The notes under the pieces were generated by a model. That model was not told the origin of the DNA and did no database searches. It was given only the letters and a program-made list of their open reading frames with translations. The translations under genes and the position numbers were made by a program. From Antedon mediterranea (Eukaryota > Echinodermata > Crinoidea > Comatulida > Antedonidae): a DNA stretch of 60,000 nt. Where the stretch lies: contig NC_092673.1 in the NCBI RefSeq assembly GCF_964355755.1, positions 20,963,001-21,023,000 of the forward strand. Reading direction: 5' to 3'. Positions within the stretch are counted from its first letter, which is position 1. Each line of letters starts with the position of its first letter. Positions 51,001 to 60,000 of the stretch are shown here, one piece after another.

Positions 51001-54000
51001 ACTTCCTTGGCTAGTTGCTCATTTTCAAATGGCACAGGTGAGTTTGGTTGTGTTCGTGGCAAAGAAGGGGATTTTGAAGCAGAATGATTGACAACAGTTA
51101 GAGAAGAAGTTGATGGTTGATGACTATGACTATGTACACGTGTCGGTGTTCTAAAGAAAAAATGTTTAAGATGTAAAACCAAACCAAAAACATGAAAAAT
51201 TAAGATTAATAAAATCAGACTTTAAATAGGCCATTTAACAGTTTTAATCAAGTTATTAACTTCTGTAAAAAAATATATAATTATTTCACTTAAAAAACGA
51301 TAAAAGAAATGTTTAATTTTAAACAAAAACCATTGTCTGACAGTGACAGACATATTTTTTGCTTTAAATTACATTTTTTCAGGCAAATAATTTTGTTTTC
51401 AATCCAGTTTTTGGTCAAAGTGAATAAATATTAAGTGTAATTCTGTTCATTTGAATTTGTTATTTCATTCCAGCTTTATTCAGGATTTACATTAATATAA
51501 TAAAATATAACTAGTACAAATATGGTATAATCGAGAAACTCCCTATAGTCAAATGATTATGATAATGCCTTGAAAGAGGTGTACACTTCATATAGACGCA
51601 TACATAACTTCTGTTTAAGAAAGCAAGAGAACATACTGTACCTTGCTATTGTGATCACTACTTATTGTAATTGCTTCTCTCCTCAGAGGGAAAAAGGGCT
51701 ATTTTGGTTTATTCAGAAAGCTAGGCATAAAATAGCCAACTGGAGGAATTAGCAATGCTCGAGCAAAGTCTATCAAATGTAATTGATGTTTGGAACCAAT
51801 TTAATAATGGAACAACAGACCAAAAATTATGTATGTTCTTGGTTCTTCCTACAAATATTGAAGTTGTATTCGATAGATTTGGTAAAGGTTTCACCAAATG
51901 GGCATGGAAAAGTAGAAGGGAAAGCAACAATAAAAATGCTATAGTTCTTTGCTTTTTAAATCCTGTATTACTTTTGTTTATGTTATTTCCTTGTAAATGG
52001 GCCTATTGTTATTTTTTTATTTTTTTATTTTACTTACTCTGTGCCACGTGTTTCAAAAGTGTAGCTTTCAAAATAAATTATTATTATTATTATATTCAAC
52101 ACTTACGGTTTAAGCACCTTCTGTGGAGGCGAGTCTGAAGAGTCTATTTCTTCCATTGGCTCAACAACCTCCTCTCGTCTGTCGGCACCAGCACCAAATA
52201 CATAAACACTAGCACCAGATATGATATCAAGAACTGATAAAGAAGATTCTTGTGATGGGCAGATTGGCCATTGGTTACGATCTAAGAAGATTATATCTGT
52301 AGTACATGACCATGACCTGCCACCAAGCTGAAAGTTTCAATATACATGTAAAGTCAATGTTTGTCCCATTACAGGGCTTGACATTTATCCTAGTAGGTCC
52401 TTTTTCTGCTGCCCAAAAATAATGGATGGTTAATAACTGTGTGAATAAATTAACCCCAATTTCTTGGCAGCAGAAACAGGACAAATTGTCAATAACCTGT
52501 TAAATGGCAGCCTGAAAATAACAGTTAAAAACAGCCAATCGATTTGGTGTTAGATTATTTGATTGACAGCCTTTGACTTGAGTCAACTACACTGCAGTTT
52601 GAACTGACTGCCAGTGCCAATTGCATTTTGGGTACTGATTCTGTCTGCGATCATACGGTCTATATAAAAATTATAATTTTGAAATAAATTGTTTATTTAG
52701 CGCTATGGAGAAGAAACACCTAGTAAACTAGCAAAAGATTTTTATAATTGCTAGCTAGTTAAAAATGTCAAAACTTGCTACAACAAATTTGCTAGTTACA
52801 GTAGATATTTACAACTAACAAAACAAAAAATATTGATATTAGTTAATTTACCAATAAAATGTATAGTAATTTCAACTTCAATATAATTTTGAATATAATT
52901 TAAAGTATTATAGATACGGGAAATCAACAGAAAACATTAAAACAGTAGAAACTTAAAATTATACATGATATTACCAGGGTTGTTATTACTATTTGAACTA
53001 GTTATGAATAGAAAGAGGAAGTGAGCGATGATCACATGCTGTGAACTCTTGACCTTATAGTTGTATTAGAAAAAAAATCAAGCTCATATGTTTATGCAGC
53101 TCACCAAAATGGATTGTGATTTATAGGAGGAATTCCAAAGTACATTACAGCTATCTTAAGCTGTGTTTTATACAACAACCTAAATTTGAACACTTCTTTA
53201 ATTTTTAATATGCAAAACAAGCAAAATTAAGACAAGTAGCCTTTTTCACAATTATAATCACCTTAAAACAGAATCTCTACAATGAAATGATGACGCTACT
53301 ACGTTGGATGGCTCCCTCTTGAGGGCGTGGTTACGGATGCGTGCATTATCCGATAGGGGTGCTATGTTATATATACACAGATTTTTCTTTTTCGTAAATT
53401 GTATCCTCTCTTCGGAGAGAGAGGCTATATTGTCGGTTTATCCAGGTAAGCAGGCACGAAATAGACTCTACAATGTTATACGCCACACTTCTTGTAGGCG
53501 TGTTGAATGCATGTAATATTAATAGCATGTTGTATAAACGCACCCTAAGTTGGAGTTGCGAATCAATATAAAGAATATAAAATACTATAATGTTAATTAA
53601 ATATCTCATTTTTGTGATATTAAAAAAAAGTAATAATGTAAAGTGATAGGTTGATGAGAAAATAACATTTTTTTAAATTATCTACAGTACAATCTTGTAA
53701 TTTATGGTAATTTAATCTCATTATATAATAAAAGAATAAATTAATTACCTGAGAGGCTACAGCTCGTCTGAGATCAGAAACCATTAATGTTAAGCTGGAG
53801 ACAAATACAAAGCCTAAGGCAGTTCCATCTTTCGTAATAATTCCAACTCTAGGCCGATCTACTGACAGAGATGATAATAATTAGATAAATATTTAATTAC
53901 CATCTTTAATGAGGGTGGCCTAACAGTTCCATAAGATATTAAAGATGTATTTCCCAAAAAAACATGAAAAATGAAGATTAATAAAATCAGATTTTGAATA

Positions 54001-56940
54001 ATGTAGGTCATTTTGCAGTTTATTCCTCTTTCCATAGAAAAAAAAACAAAAATAATAATTTCAGTTATAAAAAGACATAAAATTGGTTAAATTAAAGAAC
54101 TCATTGTCTGACAGGCAATGGGATTCCGTTTTAAATTATGATATATATATATATATTTTTTTTAATCTAATTTTTACAAAAAAAAATCTTTTTTCAGGGG
54201 GGAAAATATGAAAAGGCAATCAGTCCATCACAACTAAATAAAATGCATTTGTATAAGAAAGTAGGAGTTGTAGTTACAGTATATCTTAGTATTTCTTGGT
54301 AAATTATCATGAACTAAATTAGCAAAGAATCACTAAATAGTTTAAGTTAATATAAAACAAACCAAGGCAAGCCATTTCAATAAATAATATGTCCAATGGT
54401 TTCATTTCTGTATCAATGAATTGATAAACTATGGTTATACTAGCAAACAAAGTATCACTGATATATAATGTTTGATTTAAAGTTTGATGAAAATAATACT
54501 AATTACTGTATTAAAAGTCTTGCAGGACCTCAAAAACAAAAACATTTACTTACCAAATCCAGGCTGAATTTTAATGACGCCGTTTTCATTGATAAGATGT
54601 TGAATTTTAATTAGAGCTTCTTGTATTGATGCTACAGGCCATCTGATTGAATACAAATGAGATAAAGGCTGATGACAACAAATTATTTGCTTCAAAAGTG
54701 AAGCCTTGTCTACACTATCAAACTTTATGTGCAAAAAAATGTGATGTGGCCATATATGGACATGATGATGTTATATCACTACCATAATTGGGCGTCTTGC
54801 ATGCTATATTGGAAGACAACAATCATCTTCTTCATAACGACATTATCGGCTCCGTTATCGTTAAAAGTTGGTAAGATGAGGATGGTGAACGTGCAGACGG
54901 ACCGTTACAAGTACTCGTTCTACCCAGCTGGGATACAAAAGATTTGTTAGATAGTTCTTTCTTCCCCTTATATTCATTTTAGGCAAGCCAAGATAATTTA
55001 TGATGTAATTTTCATTTATATTGGACAATAACATGTATCTGTATATCACTACCATATTTGGGCACATCACACTTTTTTTGTCAAACTAGTTTGATAGTGT
55101 AGACAGAGCTTTAAAGCGTTTAATTCACTGGAGTTTGAATCATGGCAGAGCACAGAATATGGCTGCATCACGTCGGCCAATTAGATTAGATACGCCTGTG
55201 TTTCAGTAGATTAATCAAGAAATTATTTAATGAATTGCGATAAAAATATCCTCCTGTAAATATCTTCTGATGTGGTTGTATTGTACTTTATTTTAGGTCT
55301 TTATAAGTACAATATACTAAATTTTGTTTTTGAACAGTGACCCGCATTCTGAGTACAGCTGTCACGAGTTAAAATCATCTTAACTAAAGCACTGGACTTA
55401 ATTTGGTCAAATTAACCGAGTTGCTGACCAAGAAAAGTCCATTATGACCACTGGCTACAATTCTCACATGGTTAGATTAACCAAGTCCAATGGTTACTTC
55501 TACCGACCACTGCCTGCCCAGTGTATATACTAGTTCTACTTTCCATAGTCTCTCTGTAAAACTATTACAGTACTATGACTAAAAAGTACAATCCGAAGTG
55601 TGACTCGGGTTAACACATGACATTCACCATGTGAGTCAATCGGTTTTTTTTCCCAGTAAATTTCAGAAAAATCAAGGTAAAACAAACTGCACAAAAATAT
55701 CCAAGTGCGAAAAATGGTTAAATGTTCCGATGACATTGGGTAAAGTTACTGTGGTTAAATTATAAGGAAGTGATCATGTCATGTCTTTTACCCTTGTTTG
55801 GTATAGAACTTGAAAGATTGTGGAAGTGTATCCAATTGCACGTGCATGAGTCCTCTCATTGACTGCGCCGTAGTAGATATGTTCGCTAAAATAAATCCTA
55901 ACATTGTCTCTGCATCGTTGCTAGTCTGCTGGGCGATCGTTTCACTTGTGACGCATATGCCAACAAGTACATCATCCCCACTGGCTAGAGTACCATTGCT
56001 TTCTTCTGTGGAATAAAGATTGACTACAGTGTAGTAATAATGCACAGTATTTACTGTACCTTCATCCTAGGACTTTTTTTTTATTTGCATAAGATCGACT
56101 TTTACCTTTATTTTTAGAACTTAATATTTGATATATTAATAATATATATATATTTTTTGTAGTGTACTTTGAATTGATTGCTATTAATATTAATGTTCTC
56201 TGAGATTTCGATGATATTTATGATATGATGATATTTTTAATTCAAATCAAACTACAATTAAAATTTGAAGTAAAAAGGTAAAAGCTAAAAAGGTTCAAAT
56301 CAAAGTCATGAAAAGGGTTGCCGGGTATAGGGTTTATGATAATGTACATAATGTTATAAAATATTTTTTTGATTTATAAAATACTGATTAGGTTATTCCG
56401 AAACTGAAGACTGCTATCTGTGACAAGTGATGTTTTGTTTTTATTGTTGACGGGTTGCAATGAATGGAAATTTAAAGTTTAATAATATTTTTACTGATTT
56501 TAACTTGTTTCTGGAAAGAAAAATATAGGTTTTAATACTAAAAGCATGTTAATAACATCCCTTTATATCATATTCATATCACCACATAAAAATGGCAGTC
56601 AATCATAGTTCATACGCCTAATTAATATTCATAGAATAGAAACTTTCTCTCTTCCACCCTCTCTCCCCCGAAGTTTGAAAAGTCATCAAACCCGGATTAA
56701 TATTTCAGCTAGGCCTAACCTAGGTAGTTAGCTAGCCAAGCCTACTACTTATTACAGATGATAGCCTACTAGCCTAGCTACTAGGTCTACATAGCCTACA
56801 CTACACATTACATGATTGAACACCGTCCACACGTAGTTTAGGGCCTATCCGCCTAGCTAGCTAGGCTTTTTCAGAAATTATATATTATATTTTTGGGTGT
56901 TTAAAAGCTGAAACTTACCAGGTGGAAGCGCTTCTGCCAT
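39724..56940 (-). CDS. TIR-TIR-SLOG protein with two N-terminal repeat domains, complete, 20 coding exons
   Basis: Exons in transcript order: 56940-56919, 56005-55792, 54642-54554, 53861-53749, 52327-52107, 51150-50913, 49086-48961, 48551-48419, 47031-46978, 45353-45226, 45012-44884, 44748-44637, 44328-44183, 43641-43540, 43119-43009, 42013-41919, 41457-41298, 40858-40717, 40316-40195, 39939-39724. All junctions are GT-AG and the phases join without a break: 2673 nt, 890 aa plus TAA. The ATG is the first in its frame after an in-frame TAA upstream. Order: repeat domain 1 (about 20-108), repeat 2 (109-200), Ser/Pro/His-rich linker (220-268), TIR1 (269-385), linker, TIR2 (475-609), SLOG (656-830), polar tail. 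No signal peptide or membrane segment was seen, so it is probably cytosolic. I know no named vertebrate orthologue. Predicted role: NAD+-derived nucleotide signalling in innate immunity. Structure is well supported; function is inferred. Confidence 0.92.
40361..40650 (+). mobile_element. tRNA-derived SINE, copy 4
   Basis: Head GGGTCGAGCGGATAAGACAG, B box GGTTCAAAGCTC, shared body, and a short GTCA repeat before an AATAAATAAATAA tail. Located in intron 18 of the TIR-SLOG gene, antisense. Confidence 0.8.
42135..42771. mobile_element. Dispersed element family H, copy 2
   Basis: Ends TTAAAGACCCATTC and GAATGGGATTTTAA are inverted repeats; the body matches 36233-36808. Lies in intron 15 of the TIR-SLOG gene. 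Carries no coding potential. Confidence 0.82.
43201..43335. mobile_element. MITE family A, copy 8
   Basis: Near-perfect terminal repeats with TA flanks on both sides; in intron 14 of the TIR-SLOG gene. Confidence 0.92.
43945..44127 (+). mobile_element. MITE family I, copy 3
   Basis: AGTGCGTAATGGCTATTAGC at the left and TGTTACGCTACT at the right, with CACTGGCTAAACCCAGAGCT and the shared body. In intron 13 of the TIR-SLOG gene. Confidence 0.75.
44404..44567. repeat. About 20-bp tandem repeat in a TIR-SLOG intron
   Basis: Variants of GGTCAGTAAATAGTCGTTT and GGTCTGTAAGTAGTCTGTT, eight copies, in intron 12, 70 bp from the splice donor of exon 12. Confidence 0.85.
45541..45680. mobile_element. 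MITE family A, copy 9
   Basis: Complete copy with clean ends, in intron 9 of the TIR-SLOG gene. Confidence 0.9.
45791..45890. repeat. Two-copy 49-bp tandem repeat
   Basis: ACAGGCGAATGCAGGCTACA followed by TTGATATTAGTACTGTGGTA occurs twice, and a third worn copy follows. Confidence 0.85.
45961..46240 (+). mobile_element. 5S rRNA-derived SINE (SINE3-like)
   Basis: 45961-46046 closely follows 5S rRNA: CTAACGGCCTTACCACGTT, then a deletion of about 20 bases, then CACCAAAGTTAAGCAACG, GGGCCCGGTTAG, CTTGGATGGGAG and GGGTGCTGTA. The internal promoter boxes are present but the gene is deleted and mutated. An unrelated body of about 190 bp follows, as in 5S-derived SINEs. It lies in intron 9 of the TIR-SLOG gene, antisense to it. 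Confidence 0.75.
46308..46402. mobile_element. MITE family G, internally deleted relative
   Basis: Shares TTGTTGAATGTGTCAT and TTTTTGGAGGACAATACATC with the copy at 2733-3094, in intron 9 of the TIR-SLOG gene. Confidence 0.6.
46582..46792. mobile_element. MITE family J
   Basis: Inverted repeat of about 90 bp arms: AGAGTTCTGCGGTGTGACGT, then TGGTTGCTAGCCAACTAAAA, faces TTTTGGTTGGCTAGCAACCA and ACATCAGCACCATAGAACTC. Flanked by TA. In intron 9 of the TIR-SLOG gene. Confidence 0.85.
47525..47790. repeat. Three-copy repeat of about 100 bp
   Basis: TGTTGATTTTAGTGTATATT with TGTGTGGAACCATTATACTA recurs near 47530, 47630 and 47730, each followed by a 'gaggagtattttgccattt'-like piece. In intron 8 of the TIR-SLOG gene. 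Confidence 0.7.
47915..48049. mobile_element. MITE family A, copy 10
   Basis: Complete, with the core in the opposite orientation to most copies (GTGATGTGCCCAAATATGG nearer the left end); in intron 8 of the TIR-SLOG gene. Confidence 0.88.
49169..49325. mobile_element. MITE family A, copy 11 (degraded ends)
   Basis: Inner terminal repeats CTACACTATCAAACTTTATG and AAGTTTGATAGTGT remain and the outermost bases are lost; in intron 6 of the TIR-SLOG gene. Confidence 0.8.
49860..49945. repeat. 16-bp tandem repeat
   Basis: TGATTGATATATCATG repeated about five times, with slight changes, in intron 6 of the TIR-SLOG gene. Confidence 0.85.
51540..52095 (+). mobile_element. Probable decayed retroelement 3' end with (ATT)n tail
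   Basis: The stretch ends in AAATAAATTATTATTATTAT, like a LINE 3' tail, and its words CAGAGGGAAAAAGGGCTATT and AAGCTAGGCATAAAATAG resemble a piece near 53400-53465. The open frames show no firm protein match. In intron 5 of the TIR-SLOG gene, antisense. Confidence 0.4.
54701..55112. mobile_element. MITE family A, copy 12, split by an insertion
   Basis: Left half at 54701-54795 and right half at 55042-55112, separated by about 245 bp of unrelated sequence. Located in intron 2 of the TIR-SLOG gene. Confidence 0.85.
54796..55041 (+). mobile_element. Insertion inside a MITE, with LINE-like coding remnant
   Basis: About 245 bp separate the two halves of a family A MITE. The + strand reads TDRYKYSFYPAGIQ, which resembles the C-terminal 'TDRYxxSFxPxxI' end of LINE ORF2. 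Sits in intron 2 of the TIR-SLOG gene. Confidence 0.45.
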
Positions 56941-58204
56941 CTTAAAAGTTCGACGGGAAATGACAACAATGATTCCACATTACACGTTCCGGAAAAAACG
57001 GCATATAAAGATGACAATATAATCCCCAAAAAATCATGTACATCCCCTTTTTACCACCACCGCTCTTTGATTCATGTGCCGACGACGATCAAAACACAAT
57101 ACACGCCCTCTATCAAACATTGCAAAAACGTTGGTAGCGTCCCATACCTCTTTTTCCTCCGTATGTCGTCTGCTGATAACTTTTAATTTATTTGTTTTTA
57201 AAAAATTGAATAATTCTGAAGAATATAGAATATATGTAAATATAAATAGTTTAAATAATATTTCATATACAAATTATATACCTTTGTTTGTTTAATATGA
57301 ATATTGATTAAGTTATGTAAATATGATATTTACATAGAAAGAAAATTAAATAAAGCCAATACACGTTCCCATCATGCACTTGTTCATCCAGGGATCTCTT
57401 ATTTCTTGTTTGATGAAATGGAATGTTTTGGGCTAAATAAAATTATATATTTTGGATTAAATCACTATTAAAGTGGGTATGTTTAGGTTTTCTCAATAAA
57501 AGGCTGACCTCTTTATTTTATATTTATGAATTTAGTTCTTATTTTTCTCTGGTTATTGTAAGATTTTGACAGAAATGGGATAGTATCTTAGTGAACAATT
57601 CTTTGCAGGGGGTGAAAAATGAGGGTGTATCCCTTGTAAAAAAGTAAACCAAAATAAAAGAAAACACAATTTAAAACGTGTGCACTGTATGATCAAACAT
57701 ATAATACTGTGTAAACCGCGTTACATTCTCTAAGGATGATTGAGTGATTTTAGGAAACCGTATTCCCGTAAGGTATTCCTGTATAATTTGGGATAAAGTT
57801 GTGGAGCTAGGCTAGGCCTAACTAAATAATACAGATTAGTAGGCCTTCTAGTAGGAAGTATAAGCGGTGTAGTAGTGTGGCAGTAGTGTAGTAGCTTATC
57901 AAGCTCGGCCAGGCCGCCGGTGGAGGTACTGTACACATTACATTACTTTCTGAATGAATTTGATATTGTGTGAATCTTGCTCAATGAAACACTATCTAGC
58001 CTAACTATCCCCTAATATTAGTATTAATAAAAGTAGGCCTTGTTATTATGTTAAACTATTTTTGTTTATTAAAATATTGATATTTTCAATTGGTATTAAT
58101 AATAATATAAATTCATTCATTTTCACTTCCACATTCAACATACATCTTAAATTAATCAAGCCTATTAATAATATTTATCTTTTTTTATTCTTCATTCTCA
58201 ACAG
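56941..58204. other. Divergent intergenic region between TIR-SLOG and BTB genes
   Basis: 1.26 kb between the first TIR-SLOG coding exon and the first BTB coding exon. It should hold the TIR-SLOG promoter and perhaps a BTB 5' non-coding exon. No exon or clear core promoter motif could be fixed; no large repeat is present. Confidence 0.5.
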
Positions 58205-60000
58205 AGCTTCAATATGACTGCGAATCCAGCAGCCAGCTCTCTTCAGATCACAAGACAAGGTGATGGCAGCTTCATGTACGAGTTCAGTGCTCATGGCCAA
58301 CAGGTTTTAAACACCCTCAATAGCTGCCGAAACAGTCCAGACTTGACAGACATCACAATAGCTGTCTCCAATGAAGTGTTCAGGGCTCACAAACCGGTGT
58401 TGATTGCATGTAGTGATTATTTCAGAAATTTTTTCGCTGTTCAGAAACCGGAAAATCCACAACAGGTCTATTAACTTTTTTGTACTCATCTCATTAATAT
58501 TGTTATACAAGATGTATACTTCTTAGGAAATTGATTTTAATGCGCCCTGTTATCTGAGCAATCTCTTACGGGTGTATAGATGTGCTAAGAGAGGCCTGAG
58601 GTCCGAGATAGATCACACTAGATTGGATCACTGTCTCGAAAAGCGAACCTCTGGAAATAATACTTTCTCAAAATTTGGACCGGTGATGTGGAACGAACTC
58701 CCGTCTGTGATCCGGGAACAAACCACGGTTTTAAAATTAAAAAGTGACTCATTGTTGGGTCTGCTGATGTAAAGCGCTTTGATCATTTTATACTAATTTG
58801 GAAAAGCGCTATATAAATAAAATAATAATAATAATTTGAAAGAATTATATTATTAATATTATTCATATGTTGATTTGTGATGATTATTTTGTCATGCATT
58901 TTTATAGGTATTGGAGCTTAGCAACATAAACCTCACAGGTTTCCAATTGTTCTTGGACTTTGCATATACATCTCGCCTCTCATTGTCCATGGAAGTGGTG
59001 CAGGATGTATTATCCGCTGCAGTCGTCCTCAAAGCATCTTCCGTAATGGAAGCATGCTGTGAGTTTCTAAAATCCCAGCTGACGGCAGACAATTGCGTTG
59101 ATGTTATCACGATTGCCGAGACCTACGGGCTTGCCGAGATCAAGCGACAGGCTAACCGCATGATGTGTGAAAGACTGATAGAGTTGTCACAAACGTATAA
59201 ACAGAACCCACAGGTTTATGAAGAACCTATTGATGATGAACTGGCTGATGGTAAAATAACATTGTTATAATCATAAACAAAATATTTTTGATATAATCAT
59301 TTTTCTTCTACAAAAATTCCTTTTTTTTTTTTCAGATGACCGTCAACTCTCCCAATACCAGACACCTTTGGGCTGGCCAAATATGTCTGGTTTTCCAGAA
59401 AGTCTGGTATTTAGAATGTGTTTTTAATGGTGAAAATGAATGTGGGACTGTTTGAACTTCAAGAAAAGTCTGGTATTAAGAGAGTTTCCGGTTTTTAGAG
59501 AGTCTGGGAATTAGGAGCGTTGACTCTAATTACTCTATAATTATCATCGTACCAAATATAGAAAAAAATTACATTTTGTATCTATTGATTTGCTTATTAC
59601 CTTACTGTAAAAAACAAATGTCGAAAATGAAATTTTAAGATGTGCTTTTACACCTATGTTATTGTCAATTGTATTTAAATTCTTCGATTGATAAATTAGA
59701 GATACTCTGTAAGGTACTGAATGTGAAAATGTCAAAAATAAAATTTTAAGATGGGCTTTTACACCTAAGGTATTTTCAATTGCATTTAAATTCTTCAATA
59801 TGATAAATCAGAGATAGCCTACTCTGTAATGTACTGAATGTGCATAAATAATCAGTACATATTTTAAAACATCTGGTGTATCATATTAATTGCCTGATTG
59901 TTGTGTGATTGTTTCATTATGAAATGTTATTTATACTGTTGTATATTATTGTTCTTACAGTTAGTACACAGTTAGCTAGAAAGTATCCGCTTCCATTAAC
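58205..60000 (+). CDS. BTB/POZ domain protein, 5' part (runs off the window)
   Basis: Exon with acceptor AG at 58203-58204, ATG at 58214 and donor after 58465 (84 codons); second exon 58908-59250; probable third exon from 59961 (G split codon, then STQLARKYPLP) to the window edge. The joined protein has DLTDITIAVSNEVFRAHKPV and LIACSDYFRNFF, the core of a BTB domain, then VLELSNINLTGFQLFLDFAYTS and AVVLKASSVMEACCEFLKSQL, then NCVDVITIAETYGLAEI, as in the start of a BACK-type helical region. BTB proteins dimerise, and many are Cullin-3 substrate adaptors (kelch type) or zinc-finger repressors. Which class this belongs to depends on exons outside the window. A 5' non-coding exon must lie upstream of 58205. 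A LINE remnant sits in the first intron shown. Confidence 0.88.
58560..58830 (+). pseudogene. LINE 3' end (RT C-terminus plus tail)
   Basis: A + strand frame reads LDHCLEKRTSGNNTFSKF and GPVMWNELPSVIREQ, the usual C-terminal end of non-LTR retrotransposon ORF2. After the stop comes AAAGCGCTTTGATC, then AAAAGCGCTATATAAATA and an (AAT)n tail, a typical LINE 3' end. It is a 5'-truncated copy in the first visible BTB-gene intron. Confidence 0.75.
59615..59840. repeat. Two-copy repeat of about 114 bp
   Basis: AAAATTTTAAGATG(T/G)GCTTTTACACC and ATTTAAATTCTTC occur twice between BTB-gene exons 2 and 3. Confidence 0.85.

Larger units (their letters stand above)
48419..51150 (-). other. TIR domain 1, NADase-competent motif (exons 6-8)
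   Basis: Residues 269-385. The first strand is EVVISYVRAE, followed by an amphipathic helix and GFSVYLDVHEIRCGTDW (strand B and BB loop). Then comes SNCEVFLPLLTPAY (strand C) and TQWTNRE, with E341 as the last residue of exon 7, followed by IKLADVLGKFIVPV (strand D). This aligns with the SARM1 TIR, where the glutamate after W-x-x-x is the catalytic E642 of the NAD+ hydrolase. The key residue is therefore kept. Exon 6 also carries the low-complexity linker before the domain. Known TIR enzymes make nicotinamide plus ADPR, cADPR or variants; which product this one would make cannot be read from sequence. Confidence 0.85.
53749..56005 (-). other. Two tandem N-terminal repeats, possible beta-grasp fold (exons 2-5)
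   Basis: Residues about 20-108 and 109-200 align with each other. Each begins VGI with a short strand, then LGF plus hydrophobics (44 and 123), an MRG/LRR helix followed by QL, a hydrophobic strand, then WPV or WPI (80-82 and 166-168), QE five to six residues later, a helix, and a closing strand ending in G-x-G. The size, strand pattern and 'xGWPxxxxQExxL' turn recall ubiquitin-like or PB1-like beta-grasp domains. The duplication is visible in the sequence; the fold is a guess. In other TIR proteins the N-terminal part usually mediates oligomerisation or ligand sensing. Confidence 0.5.

Noticed and set aside
50901-51182. Anticodon-binding-like domain (NCOA5 type)
   Set aside because: Once joined to exons 7 and 8 the segment continues as a TIR domain with the BB loop and catalytic glutamate, which fits far better.
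51755-52138. 127-codon open frame in a TIR-SLOG intron
   Set aside because: No motif match, ends in an (ATT)n tail, and is antisense to the gene; probably retroelement remains.

Overview
The window is animal nuclear DNA: long introns with GT-AG boundaries, AT-rich non-coding sequence, many short inverted-repeat transposons, tRNA- and 5S-derived SINEs and LINE remnants. The frequent 'taggcctag' words and the protein similarities suggest an invertebrate deuterostome, perhaps an echinoderm. That placement is an inference.

Layout. 1-9.9 kb is non-coding and rich in MITEs and other repeats. 9,960-10,898 (+) is the last coding exon of a D2-like dopamine/biogenic-amine receptor, with NRY in place of DRY. 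10.9-23 kb is intergenic with several MITE families, a 1.07-kb DNA transposon, a duplicated purine-rich block and a long hairpin. 23,081-37,475 (-) is a complete 13-exon AATF/Che-1 gene (556 aa); its introns hold SINEs, MITEs, a LINE fragment and a 26-copy 40-bp minisatellite. Just past its 3' end is a 14-copy 94-bp array that grew out of a MITE. 39,724-56,940 (-) is a complete 20-exon gene for an 890-aa protein that I reconstructed exon by exon. Its order is two N-terminal repeats of a possible beta-grasp domain, a TIR domain with the NADase glutamate, a second TIR-like domain without it, and a C-terminal SLOG/LOG-like nucleotide-binding domain. 58,205 to the end (+) is the start of a BTB/POZ gene, divergent from the TIR-SLOG gene and cut by the window edge.

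The TIR-TIR-SLOG gene is the main find. In bacterial Thoeris defence a TIR enzyme makes a cyclic-ADP-ribose-type signal that a SLOG domain on another protein senses. Here both modules lie in one animal polypeptide, which suggests an intramolecular NAD-signal maker and sensor, or an immune NADase regulated by nucleotide binding. This function is inferred, not shown. AATF is a housekeeping nucleolar gene, and the four genes do not form an obvious pathway.
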